Positions 7,760 through 16,092 of a stretch of 64,000 nt of DNA are shown here, piece after piece (position 1 is the stretch's first letter; each line of letters starts with the position of its first letter). Source of the stretch: Paenibacillus foliorum. Lineage in GTDB: Bacteria; Bacillota; Bacilli; Paenibacillales; NBRC-103111. The stretch spans positions 62,001 to 126,000 of the forward strand of contig NZ_WHOD01000055.1 in NCBI RefSeq assembly GCF_013141765.1, in the 5' to 3' direction. The notes under the pieces were generated by a model. That model saw only the letters and a list, made by a program, of their open reading frames with translations, ran no database searches and was not told the origin of the DNA. Made by a program: the position numbers and the translations under genes.

Positions 7760-8887
7760 ATGGCGATCCATTGGTTTCTTTTTGTAGCATTCATTATTAT
7801 TGTCATACAAGCCGTACTGTTTCGTTATTTGGGGCAACATGGGCTAACCTATAAGCGTTATTTCAGTAAAACGGCATGCTTTCAAGGCGAGGAAGTGGAG
7901 CTAGTGGAACGGATTGCTAATCGTAATCTCATTCCGGTGCCATGGCTGCGACTTGAATCTCTAATTCATGCCAGCCTTAAATTTCAGAGCCAAGTGGGTC
8001 TCGATATCAATGACGGAGCCATGTTTCAAAACCACAAAAGCTTGTTCAGTTTAATGCCATTTACGCAAATTACTAGAAAGCATCGGATTGAATGTACAAT
8101 ACGAGGCTGCTATAGGCTGAATACAGCTTCATTAACGTTCGGTGATTTACTGGGGCTGTATCGAAATACGTTACGATTAACGCTGGATGTCGAGCTGCTG
8201 GTGTATCCGAAGATAGCTGAGCTAAAGCATATAGCGATTCCTTCCCATAGCTGGCAAGGGGATATGACGGTGCGCCGTTGGATTGTAGAGGATCCCTTCA
8301 TGATATCAGGCGTCCGAGAGTACCGTTATGGTGATCCGTTGAATGGAATCAATTGGAAGGCGACTGCACGCAGCGGCAGGCTTCAGGTTCATCAACATGA
8401 TTTTACGGCGGATCATCGTCTGATGATTCTGCTCAATGTGGAAGATCACGAGAAGATGTGGAATCAGGTGAATGATGAAGAGCTGTTCGAACAAGGCGTT
8501 TCATACGCAGCTACATTCGCGCAATATGCCATTGGGCAAGGCATGGAAGCAGGTTTTGGTTCAAATGCTTATCTCATAGACATACCTAAGCAACCGGTTC
8601 TGGTAGAACCGAGAAGTGGTCCTGAGCAGATGACCTTCCTCTTGGAAACGATGGCAAGGCTGGTGGTAGCCCGAAGTATATCTTTCGATGATTTACTGGA
8701 GCAATTCGCTGCCCAAAACCTAGGTTCCTCACGAATGGATCTAGTGATTATTACGTCTTATGTGAGCGATAAGATGCAAAGGACGATTGAGCAGCTTGGT
8801 TACAATGGGAATGGTGTACAAGTATTTCCTCTTCAGAAGGAAGAAGACCATTCAGCCTCAGTGGAACAGGCAGGTGCCGGAGCATGA
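7760..8887 (+). CDS. DUF58 domain protein
   Basis: A 375-residue protein with two N-terminal membrane helices close together (residues 1-23) and a central DUF58 segment containing the signature REYRYGDPLNGINWKATARSG. This is followed by a vWA-like region. DUF58 proteins are almost always encoded beside MoxR ATPases and are thought to be their clients. It starts 11 bases after the MoxR stop and overlaps the next gene by four bases (ATGA), so the three are translationally linked. Confidence 0.9.
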   Translation: MAIHWFLFVAFIIIVIQAVLFRYLGQHGLTYKRYFSKTACFQGEEVELVERIANRNLIPVPWLRLESLIHASLKFQSQVGLDINDGAMFQNHKSLFSLMPFTQITRKHRIECTIRGCYRLNTASLTFGDLLGLYRNTLRLTLDVELLVYPKIAELKHIAIPSHSWQGDMTVRRWIVEDPFMISGVREYRYGDPLNGINWKATARSGRLQVHQHDFTADHRLMILLNVEDHEKMWNQVNDEELFEQGVSYAATFAQYAIGQGMEAGFGSNAYLIDIPKQPVLVEPRSGPEQMTFLLETMARLVVARSISFDDLLEQFAAQNLGSSRMDLVIITSYVSDKMQRTIEQLGYNGNGVQVFPLQKEEDHSASVEQAGAGA

Positions 8888-10209
8888 AGTTAACGTTCTG
8901 GAAAGGTATGGGTAGTAGTGTTTTGAAGGGAACCGTGGAGCTGCTATTGGGGCTTCCGCTACTGCTTATGTTGGCGGTGTACCTATTGCCTAATGATGTC
9001 AGTATGTGGTTGTGGGTTCTTTCATTGATGTTTAGCTATGCAGTTGGCTACACAGGCGGAAGCCTGCTGTCATTGCGGAAAAGATATCAGCTGTTTTTTT
9101 TCATAATCATTATGGGTGCCTTAGCAGCATATTTGATTTTTGGTACATCGTACGGATTTTACTTGGGCATGCCAATTGCCGCATTGCTTGTAGCCCGAGG
9201 GGTAAGGTTCGTTACAGTGCCCTGGGATGTAGTATTTCCAGTATCCTTCTATGGGATTGGTCTTGTAGTTTATTTTATCTGTTCTTTGGTATGGTCGTTT
9301 GTCCCGATACTTCAACCCTATTCATCCTTATTGTTATGGGGTGGTCTGGCATCGCTTGCGATCACATTGTTAATGACGAATCAATCGAATATGAAGCAAG
9401 AGACGTTATCTGGGGATAAGGAGCCTGTGCTTGCAGCAGCTGTAGTTTGGCAGAACCGTGTCCTGGTGCTTATAGTATTAGGATTGATTCTTATTGTTGT
9501 AGGGTTCCGTAAGCTGCAGCAAGCCGTTTTATGGCTGAAGGAGCAGCTGCTGGCATGGCTGCGGGAGCTGCTTTCCCGAAATCCTGAGCCTCCACCTGCA
9601 GATAAGGTTGAACAAGCCCCGAAGGACTTTGGAGGGTTAGGAGAAGCTGGTGAAGCTGCGCCTTGGCTTGTATGGCTGGAGAAGATATTTATGATTTTGG
9701 TAGAGGTGGCCATCGTTGTACTGCTGCTTATCATGCTCTATTGGGTTGCCAAAAGGCTTTCTAAGCTTATGAAAACATTGTACTTAAAGATGATGGATAT
9801 TCTGTCACGAAAGGAAATTCGCAAAGGCGTCGGCGGATATGAGGATAATGTCGAAAGCTTGATGGATTGGCAGGCACTGCGTGATCAACTAACGGCTCGA
9901 ATGAAGGGATGGCTGCCCCGTAAATCGGAACCACGTGAGAAATGGGAAGATATGAAGGATAACCGTGAACGTGTCCGCTATTTATACAGAAATTGGATTC
10001 GAAAATCAGTTGAAGAAGGCTATCTTCCACAACGTTTTTTGACACCGAAGGAAACGACGAAGGATATACAGCGCTGGGCCAATAATAAGCTACAATCACC
10101 AGAATCGTTAATCTCCTTGTATGAACAGGCGCGTTATGGCGATAAGCTTGCGGAGGACTCGGAAATTATCCATCTCAAGCAGGCTGTTGACAGAAATAAG
10201 CAATCTTAA
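8884..10209 (+). CDS. DUF4129-containing membrane protein
   Basis: A 441-residue protein with about five N-terminal membrane helices, an extracytoplasmic proline-rich linker (NPEPPPADKVEQAPKDFGG, near 237-255), another membrane helix (LVEVAIVVLLLIMLYWVA) and a soluble C-terminal DUF4129-like domain (YLYRNWIRKSVEEGYLPQRFLTPKET). In many MoxR-DUF58 clusters this last domain is fused to a transglutaminase-like domain (TgpA type). No transglutaminase domain or Cys-His-Asp triad is seen here. It is the last gene of the operon. Confidence 0.82.
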   Translation: MKLTFWKGMGSSVLKGTVELLLGLPLLLMLAVYLLPNDVSMWLWVLSLMFSYAVGYTGGSLLSLRKRYQLFFFIIIMGALAAYLIFGTSYGFYLGMPIAALLVARGVRFVTVPWDVVFPVSFYGIGLVVYFICSLVWSFVPILQPYSSLLLWGGLASLAITLLMTNQSNMKQETLSGDKEPVLAAAVVWQNRVLVLIVLGLILIVVGFRKLQQAVLWLKEQLLAWLRELLSRNPEPPPADKVEQAPKDFGGLGEAGEAAPWLVWLEKIFMILVEVAIVVLLLIMLYWVAKRLSKLMKTLYLKMMDILSRKEIRKGVGGYEDNVESLMDWQALRDQLTARMKGWLPRKSEPREKWEDMKDNRERVRYLYRNWIRKSVEEGYLPQRFLTPKETTKDIQRWANNKLQSPESLISLYEQARYGDKLAEDSEIIHLKQAVDRNKQS

Positions 10210-10318
10210 AATAAATGCGTTTCATTTACCATTCAAAAGGATTATGAGTGTGGAAATCGAATTCTGTATAGTGGAGTGGTGATAGAGATTAGAATCTGAA
10301 ACCGTAGAGGGATAAAAC

Positions 10319-11200
10319 ATGGATTTGAACGAAGAGTTGCTGATTGAAGTTGGTCAAATAGTAACCAAGCAGCCTGGAGAAATTATTGTTCGTTCAGGTG
10401 AGCCAGGCGTAGACATGTATGTTGTACTCAACGGGGAAGTAGAAATTTTTTTGGAGCAAGATGGCAGAAGCATTCCCATTGCTAAGCTAGGTAAAGGTGA
10501 TTTTTTCGGGGAGATGTCTCTATTGGAGGAGATGCCCAGGAGCGGGACGGTTGTAGCTTCCCAGGCATGCACACTTGTTGTGCTTCAACAAGAATCTTTT
10601 CGTAAGCTGATGCAAGAGGATAGTGTTCTTGCTTGGCGGGTGATGAAGGGACTTTCAACACGCATCCGCGGGTTAAACAAAGAACTGGCGCAGAGGATTG
10701 GATATGATCTGCAGGAAGTTTCCAAGCTGCTTCATGAGAATGCGCAAGGATTGACAGTAAGCATTACACATATAGCTGCTTCAGCTCAAGAGATCGATAC
10801 CAATGAGAAACATTTGGCAGGACAAATTCAAGAGGTACAGGATATTTCCAAAAACATCAGCGAAATGTTACAATTTATTCGTAACGTAGCCAGTCAGACC
10901 CATATTTTAGGACTGAATGCAGCGATAGAAGCAGCACGAAGTGGCGAACATGGTAGGGGATTCGGGATTATAGCTGAAGAAATTCGCAAGCTGTCCGCCG
11001 TATCTAAACAAAATGCTGAGAAAATCGCTGAGTTAACGGAGCAGATCAGCATCAAGATGGACGCGGTAACTGCAGCCTCACAGGACAGTGCAAGCAAGAG
11101 TAACGAGCAGGCTGATGCTACTCAGCAAATGGTTGCTTCAGTAGGTAAAGTTACAGGCCTAGCTGAGCGGTTAACAGGTATAGCGAACTCTTTGGCATAA
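10319..11200 (+). CDS. Cyclic-nucleotide-binding domain fused to chemoreceptor signalling domain
   Basis: The 293-residue soluble protein joins a Crp-type cNMP-binding domain (residues 8-120, with [23 protein letters not shown] as the phosphate-binding cassette region) to a short methyl-accepting chemotaxis protein tip ([29 protein letters not shown], near 200-228) in a coiled coil. There is no membrane segment and no DNA-binding domain. The tip is the part that docks CheA and CheW, so the protein could feed a cytoplasmic nucleotide signal into chemotaxis. The PRSG step resembles the cNMP pocket, but the ligand is unproven. It appears monocistronic. Confidence 0.85.
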   Translation: MDLNEELLIEVGQIVTKQPGEIIVRSGEPGVDMYVVLNGEVEIFLEQDGRSIPIAKLGKGDFFGEMSLLEEMPRSGTVVASQACTLVVLQQESFRKLMQEDSVLAWRVMKGLSTRIRGLNKELAQRIGYDLQEVSKLLHENAQGLTVSITHIAASAQEIDTNEKHLAGQIQEVQDISKNISEMLQFIRNVASQTHILGLNAAIEAARSGEHGRGFGIIAEEIRKLSAVSKQNAEKIAELTEQISIKMDAVTAASQDSASKSNEQADATQQMVASVGKVTGLAERLTGIANSLA

Positions 11201-11260
11201 GATCTAGATGATACAGTTTTTTTGATTGGTATCGAATTAGTAAACGAAAGAAGGATGATG

Positions 11261-11536
11261 TTGTTGATTACCATTTTGGAAGCCAGCATGACACACAGTA
11301 AGGAAGACGGCTACATTGGCAAAGTAGAATTTAGTGTTGAGAACCATAAGCAGCCCTATGAGATTACCCTATACAGGAAAAAAAACAATAAAGAGTGGAG
11401 CTATAGCTTGAATTTCTTGAAGGATTCAGGCGGAGAAGAAGAGATTGAAGCGTTAGAAGAACTGCTTGAAGAGGATGATGAAATATATGAGCAGCTGATT
11501 GAGGCTGCAAAAAGCAAGCTGCAAGAAGAAGAGTAA
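11261..11536 (+). CDS. Small acidic hypothetical protein
   Basis: I do not recognise this family. From a TTG at 11261, placed six bases after AGAAGG, the product is about 91 residues. It has a beta-rich first half (GYIGKVEFSVENHKQPYEITLY) and a very acidic helical tail (GGEEEIEALEELLEEDDEIYEQL). An in-frame TTG at 11222 would add residues without a ribosome binding site. It sits close behind the cNMP/MCP fusion gene and ends at a terminator, so the two may be cotranscribed. Confidence 0.65.
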   Translation: MLITILEASMTHSKEDGYIGKVEFSVENHKQPYEITLYRKKNNKEWSYSLNFLKDSGGEEEIEALEELLEEDDEIYEQLIEAAKSKLQEEE

Positions 11537-11543
11537 CAGCTAA

Positions 11544-11580
11544 AGATTCCCTTGTGCCAGACGGCTTAGGGGATTTTTTT
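11544..11580 (+). terminator. Intrinsic terminator
   Basis: An imperfect hairpin with outer arms GATTCCC and GGGGATT is followed by seven T, directly after the small acidic protein gene. Confidence 0.7.
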
Positions 11581-11667
11581 GTAGCTGGAGTTGAACATTT
11601 GGTGAGAAAGCTTTTCGCAAAAGAATCGGGAGGCGCGGATAATTTAATTTAGAAAAAATAATAATAA

Positions 11668-11682
11668 TTGATAGCGTTTTCT
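11668..11682. promoter_or_regulatory. Candidate cre (CcpA) site
   Basis: TTGATAGCGTTTTCT fits the cre consensus WTGNAANCGNWNNCW with one mismatch. It lies about 100 bases upstream of a Crh-like gene, whose B. subtilis relative is itself a CcpA cofactor. Confidence 0.35.
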
Positions 11683-11782
11683 TGTACTTCTCATCTGACG
11701 AAATCTGTTGTAACATGTGGATAAGCGGCTGAGGATATTCTTGATTTTCTACATGAAGTTACGAACGAACGGAGGCATACAG

Positions 11783-12040
11783 ATGAGAGTACATGAGATT
11801 CAAATTTGCAATGACTTGCAGCCTCAATACTTGCAGGAGGTTGCTTATCAAGCAGCGAAATTCAGCTCCGATATCAAAATTAAGTTTGATCATGACGATT
11901 TACAATTGGATGTGAAAAGCATTCTAGGCATGATGATGATCCCATTACGATCTGGAACTAAAATCACCTTACAAACCAGGGGCAGAGATGAGAAAGAAGC
12001 TATTGACACCATGTGCGACCTGTTGGAAAACAAATCTTAA
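11783..12040 (+). CDS. HPr-like protein lacking the phosphorylatable histidine (Crh-like)
   Basis: The 85-residue product has HPr length and fold order. The serine site is kept (VKSILGMMM, S46), but the active-site GIHARPA loop is replaced by DLQPQYL, with Gln13 where HPr has His15. B. subtilis Crh has the same combination, Gln15 plus Ser46, and works only as a CcpA cofactor after HprK phosphorylation. This protein is more diverged than Crh around the loop. The ATG at 11783 follows ACGGAGG; the longer frame from 11717 has no good site. A terminator follows. Confidence 0.72.
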   Translation: MRVHEIQICNDLQPQYLQEVAYQAAKFSSDIKIKFDHDDLQLDVKSILGMMMIPLRSGTKITLQTRGRDEKEAIDTMCDLLENKS

Positions 12041-12110
12041 GAGGTTAGTCTCTCGCGTGCTGCAGTCCTAATAAAACTTCGATCGGGGTCGATTTGAAGA
12101 TACATGTGGA

Positions 12111-12134
12111 AGCCTGAGCATTCAGGCTTTTTTT
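12111..12134 (+). terminator. Intrinsic terminator
   Basis: A perfect 7-base stem AGCCTGA / TCAGGCT with loop GCAT is followed by a T run, after the HPr-like gene. Confidence 0.85.
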
Positions 12135-12167
12135 GCTCTATAAATCTTTAGACAGGGAGTGGCAGCG

Positions 12168-12410
12168 ATGAAAATTTCATTTAAGAACGCAGATACGGGC
12201 AGGTATGTGAAGGACTTCAAGTTTGTGGTTAAGCATGTTTATAAGGTCGAATACACAGATAATTTACAAGAAGCTTACCTTATCAATAAGGAAGACTTTG
12301 AAACTCCGAGAAGAGATGAATCTGAGACTAAGATGCAGGTTCAATTAAAATGGTGCAAAGAAAAATTGAACCAAAATATAGTGCCGCTGGATGTAACGAT
12401 TAGTCTATAA
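12168..12410 (+). CDS. Small hypothetical protein
   Basis: An 80-residue protein, family not recognised. It begins MKISFKNADTGRYVKDFKFV and contains charged beta-strand-like segments, ending VPLDVTISL. GGGAG lies eight bases before the ATG at 12168; an in-frame GTG at 12159 is less well placed. It sits alone between a terminator and a clear promoter, so it is probably transcribed separately. Confidence 0.6.
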   Translation: MKISFKNADTGRYVKDFKFVVKHVYKVEYTDNLQEAYLINKEDFETPRRDESETKMQVQLKWCKEKLNQNIVPLDVTISL

Positions 12411-12492
12411 ACAATACACTCACCAGCCTTCATCTCTTACCTGGTCTTCTGTTAGTTACTCGAACTTAACTAGCGTACTTTTTTTTCATTTC

Positions 12493-12521
12493 TTGTTGAC
12501 TTTTGGAAACTCTTTTATAAT
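12493..12521 (+). promoter_or_regulatory. SigA-type promoter for aldo/keto reductase
   Basis: TTGTTG and TATAAT are separated by 17 bases, about 50 bases upstream of the reductase start codon. A better -35 hexamer, TTGACT, also occurs but with only 14 bases of spacing. Confidence 0.6.
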
Positions 12522-12569
12522 TAAATAGGAAAGAGAATTCCAAATGCTGGGCTAAGGAGCTGACAATTC

Positions 12570-13508
12570 ATGAAATACCGTAGACTTGGGAAAACGGAGC
12601 TAAAGGTATCGGTAGTTGGAGTAGGAACGTGGCAGTTCGGTGGAGCATGGGGTAAGGATTTCACTCAGGACGAGGTGGATGCCATTCTTGATAAAGCCTC
12701 GGATGTCGGGATTAACTTGATTGATACAGCAGAATGCTATGGTCATCATCTATCCGAAAGCTTTATTGGGGACTATATAGCTCGTCGTAAAAGCAGAACG
12801 GGTTGGGTTATAGCGACGAAGTTTGGACATAACCATTCCGATCGGAACAACCCATTAAGAAATGATTGGTCAGCGCAAGAGGTTCTTAAGCAGCTTGATG
12901 CCTCTTTATCTGCGTTGCAAACGGATTATGTAGATTTATATCAATTCCACTCAGGGTCCAATGAAGAGTTTGACAATGATGAGCTGTGGACAACATTGGA
13001 CAAACAGGTGCAAGCCGGCAAAATAAGACACCTAGGCATCTCCATCGGCAGTAATGATAATCTTCATCAGACTGATGCAGCATCCAGTATTAATGCCAAA
13101 ACGATCCAAGTGGTGTACAATCGGCTGGATCAAACACCTGAGAATCGCGTCTTTCCTTCATGCGAACGGCAGGACTTGGGAGTGCTTGCCAGAGTTCCTC
13201 TTGCAAGTGGCTATTTAAGCGGTAAATATAAGCCAGGGGCTCAATTTGCCGATAATGATGTCCGTTCTAGGCATGATAAGGAAGCTACAGCATTGAAGCT
13301 GCAAAAAGTACAGGAGATCCAGCAGAATGAGCTGCCGGAAGGCGTTAATATGGCCGAATGGGCCTTGGCTTGGTGCTTGCAGCATGCTGCGGTTGCCACG
13401 GTCATTCCTGGCTGCAAAAGCCCAGAGCAAGTAGAAGCGAATGCCAGCGCAGCAAACCTGGAGCTTGTCAGTGAGGAACATCCTTCCGCTTGGAAGGCTG
13501 CGAAATAA
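12570..13508 (+). CDS. Aldo/keto reductase
   Basis: A 312-residue NADPH-dependent aldo/keto reductase. Recognisable are the N-terminal hairpin (YRRLGKTELKVSVVGVGTWQFGG), the catalytic Asp and Tyr (LIDTAECYG, near residues 51-58), the catalytic lysine strand (WVIATKFGHN) and the C-terminal cofactor-binding GCKSPEQVEANASAA. The substrate is unknown; the group resembles YhdN/IolS-like reductases. It has its own promoter and ribosome binding site (AAGGAG). Confidence 0.9.
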   Translation: MKYRRLGKTELKVSVVGVGTWQFGGAWGKDFTQDEVDAILDKASDVGINLIDTAECYGHHLSESFIGDYIARRKSRTGWVIATKFGHNHSDRNNPLRNDWSAQEVLKQLDASLSALQTDYVDLYQFHSGSNEEFDNDELWTTLDKQVQAGKIRHLGISIGSNDNLHQTDAASSINAKTIQVVYNRLDQTPENRVFPSCERQDLGVLARVPLASGYLSGKYKPGAQFADNDVRSRHDKEATALKLQKVQEIQQNELPEGVNMAEWALAWCLQHAAVATVIPGCKSPEQVEANASAANLELVSEEHPSAWKAAK

Positions 13509-13593
13509 TTACTAAAATCGATTGCTGGTGCTGTCCCAAAAGACGAAGACTTCTTAGGATCTATCACGCCCCATTTAGAGTGTTGAGTCCATA

Positions 13594-13645
13594 GAAAAAG
13601 AAGCCTCCAATCCCACTTTATCCGTGGTTTTAGAGGCTTGTTTGT
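13594..13645. terminator. Bidirectional intrinsic terminator
   Basis: Arms AAGCCTC (13601-13607) and GAGGCTT (13633-13639), with an inner CCAC/GTGG pair, are flanked by an A-rich run and a T-rich run. It separates the convergent aldo/keto reductase and DUF3817 genes. Confidence 0.75.
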
Positions 13646-13689
13646 TTGAAATTTGGTACTGGCCCTTTTAAGAGACACATGATGGCCGT

Positions 13690-13980
13690 TTAAGGCTGGC
13701 GGCGAAGTCTTGCATCGAGCACAAAAGTGCCGAAAGGCAGAAGAGAAGCAACAAGAGCGCCTATAACACGAATAAAGGACCAGCGGTTAGTAAGAGTCAC
13801 ATGAGCAAGGGTGAGAAGATAAAGAACAAATAACAAGCCATGCAGCATTCCGACTATCTTAACAGGCAAAGGAAAATCTGCGTAATATTTTAACGGCATG
13901 GCAATTCCAAGAAGAACAAGGAAAGAAATTCCTTCATACAGACCTATAAGACGAAAACGTCCAAGCGCAGTTTTTAACAT
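13690..13980 (-). CDS. DUF3817 family small membrane protein (YdzA-like)
   Basis: A 96-residue membrane protein with three hydrophobic helices and the DUF3817 signature: GLYEGISFLVLLGIAMPLKY, then GMLHGLLFVLYLLTLAHVT and SLLPFGTFVLDARL. The function of the family is unknown. The gene is transcribed alone; GAGGTGTG lies upstream of the ATG. Confidence 0.88.
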   Translation of the reverse strand: MLKTALGRFRLIGLYEGISFLVLLGIAMPLKYYADFPLPVKIVGMLHGLLFVLYLLTLAHVTLTNRWSFIRVIGALVASLLPFGTFVLDARLRRQP

Positions 13981-14128
13981 CCGTTCACACCTCTTCTAAT
14001 AAATATCGACTAGCTTAGTATATATGATAAAATCAATTTTCCATACAGGAAGAAGGATTTGTTCGAAAAAGGTTCACGATTCCAATGTTCACAATACAAA
14101 TAAAAATTCATATTAAGGGCATTTACAG

Positions 14129-14569
14129 ATGAAAAATAAATCAATGTTAGTTAGCTTAGTCATTTTGAGCCTTATCGCACTATTATATTTTTTTAAACCT
14201 GAACTATTTCCAATCCCAGCAAGTACTCAGAATGATGATACTGAAGCTGTATATACCATAGTCTTTCCATCCGTTCGTTATCCAGAAACAGCTGCGCACA
14301 TCAGGGAAGCTATAGAACAAGGAGAGCCCTCCATATGTACAATTGATCGAAAGGGGGCTGAAGAAAATCGAAAAGAATCGCTTAAAGGCATTCCTACAAA
14401 GCCTAATCTAGACCGTGATGAGTTTCCTATGGCAATGTGTGTCGAGGGTGGAAAAGGTGCCGATATTAAGCATATAAATCCTTCAGATAATAGAGGAGCT
14501 GGATCTTGGGTTAGTAACCAACTTGAGAAGTATCCTGATGGGACAAGGATTAAGATAGTAGTCAACTAA
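14129..14569 (+). CDS. NucA/NucB-type secreted deoxyribonuclease
   Basis: A 146-residue protein with an N-terminal signal or anchor helix (residues 6-22). Its NucA/NucB domain is very close to the B. subtilis enzymes: [20 protein letters not shown], the active-site [10 protein letters not shown] (95-104) and [25 protein letters not shown]. NucA cleaves DNA during competence and NucB degrades extracellular DNA during sporulation and in biofilms. It is closer in size to NucB. No nin-like (ComJ) inhibitor gene is next to it, which also favours a NucB role. Confidence 0.9.
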   Translation: MKNKSMLVSLVILSLIALLYFFKPELFPIPASTQNDDTEAVYTIVFPSVRYPETAAHIREAIEQGEPSICTIDRKGAEENRKESLKGIPTKPNLDRDEFPMAMCVEGGKGADIKHINPSDNRGAGSWVSNQLEKYPDGTRIKIVVN

Positions 14570-14812
14570 TTTTTGTTTCAGATATTATAATCTCTTAAGA
14601 GGAGAACTATTAATATGAAAAAGTCCGGGGAAATAGAAGTATATAAGAGACTTCAATGAAACAGATAGTGGAGCTTGGAGATAAGCAAGCACAGTAGATT
14701 ACTGAAGATTTATAGAGGCAGTTGAAACGGAGGTGTTTGGCGGAAAGAGTGGGGACTTACCCCCTCTTTATTCATTTAATAATGATTTGATTGCTACACT
14801 TAGATGATGTGT
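14570..14812 (+). other. Non-coding stretch with one tiny ORF
   Basis: A possible 14-codon frame (14615-14659, MKKSGEIEVYKRLQ) follows a good AGAGGAG site. It may be the start of a gene lost after the nuclease gene. I see no homology and no other structure here. Confidence 0.25.
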
Positions 14813-15245
14813 TTACTCTATCCATTTTCTCGGTCCGATAACATGGAATAATTTATTATTGTCAGGCTGTAACGCATCAATTATTCGCTGAGTAGTGAAA
14901 TCACTAATGGGGCGAGGCAGGTCATCAATGGGGTAGTATTTACATTCTAGTATCTCCAATGAACAGGGTTGAGGGGGGTGATCATTGGTTTCTTTACAAA
15001 TGAAAACAAAATGGATGCATATCATTATTAGGATCGTAGTATATCCCAGTTAGTTGCTCCACAGCCACATCTATGCCTGTTTCCTCTAGTACTTCCCTCT
15101 GGGCAGTTTCCTCTGCGGATTCATTTTTTTCGGATAATCCTCCAGGCAGTTCCCAATTATATTTTCCATAGCTATGTTTTACCAAAAGAACATACCCTTC
15201 AGAATCTAGTATTACCGCTGCCGCTCCTAATAACTTATTAGACAT
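14813..15245 (-). pseudogene. NUDIX hydrolase broken by a frameshift
   Basis: The first frame (from ATG 15245, with GGAGAG upstream) encodes a complete NUDIX box region (GGLSEKNESAEETAQREVLEETGIDV), then reads GIYYDPNNDMHPFCFHL and stops. A second frame overlapping at about 15020 continues IHFVFICKETNDHPPQ to KLFHVIGPRKWIE. Removing one base, the G at 15017, restores NDMIHFVFICKETND, which fits NUDIX relatives. The intact protein would be about 144 residues. The cause is a one-base insertion, either real decay or a sequencing error. Confidence 0.8.
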
Positions 15246-15409
15246 ACGGATCACTCTCCATCATATTTCATCGGTTATTACTAATTTCTGCGTGCCTAAA
15301 TCTTAAACACTTCATCATTTGTACGGAAAATAGTGGAAGAAAGTTGCGGCAAAATTTGCAACTATCTGTTTTCTCCTCTCGTCAAATAAATAAGATTGGG
15401 GGTAGTGGG

Positions 15410-15676
15410 ATGGATTGGGAAATTTTAATTGTCATTATTTTGCTTATCATTAATTATCCCGTATACAAACTTCTTTATAGATTGTTTTTTTATGATGCAG
15501 ATGAATTTGATGAATCAGTGAGATATTCTTTTACTCCAAATTTCATTTCATTTTTTAGGGGGGAATATTGGGAAGATAAAATGAGCACGTTTAAATTACA
15601 AATGTATATTTTTTCGTGTATTATTATCATTTTTCTTGAGTTCATCCTATTCAATAAAATAATTGGCTATTTATAA
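15410..15676 (+). CDS. Small membrane hypothetical protein
   Basis: An 88-residue protein from ATG 15410, chosen for the GGGGGTAGTGGG sequence just upstream. A longer frame from 15344 lacks a site. It has two membrane helices, WEILIVIILLIINYPVYKLLY at the start and IFSCIIIIFLEFILFNKII at the end, with an acidic and aromatic loop between. The family is not recognised. Confidence 0.6.
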   Translation: MDWEILIVIILLIINYPVYKLLYRLFFYDADEFDESVRYSFTPNFISFFRGEYWEDKMSTFKLQMYIFSCIIIIFLEFILFNKIIGYL

Positions 15677-16092
15677 GGCTCAGTACCAGTATCGAAATCA
15701 TCGCTTGACGAAGCCATTCGATTTCAGATCCATACCTAACTCATCGCTTAATAAGACTTTTCGAACGGCATTGGCAGCATATAGACATTATTCGAAGCTA
15801 CTGCCTACTCGCAAAACCTGCATCTGTACATCCTTTTTGATGTTTTATCAACAGTGTTCATGAAATCATGTAAATGTGCATCTTTCTGTGCATGCATTGC
15901 TTAATCGGACCATTCTACATGAAAATGGCTGTACTTTCGCAGCTTTTTCCACTCTATAGTAAATTTCAGCTGAAAATAACTGTAAGTTTGCAGGATTTTG
16001 TGCAGGTAAATGATCGTGAGAAGGTCAGGGCACCGATTTTGATGTTGAGCCATCTATCATAAATGACAAATAAATCAAAAGGATGAACAAGC
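15677..16092. repeat. Intergenic stretch with three degenerate repeats
   Basis: Three related segments of about 45 bases begin near 15860, 15920 and 15970. Each has TGAAA, then TGTAnnTTnGCAG (at 15869, 15930 and 15981), then a T-rich run and, in two of them, TGTGCA. The spacing is about 61 and 51 bases. Short open frames here have no ribosome binding site or recognisable protein. The first 180 bases hold nothing else I can identify. Confidence 0.45.
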
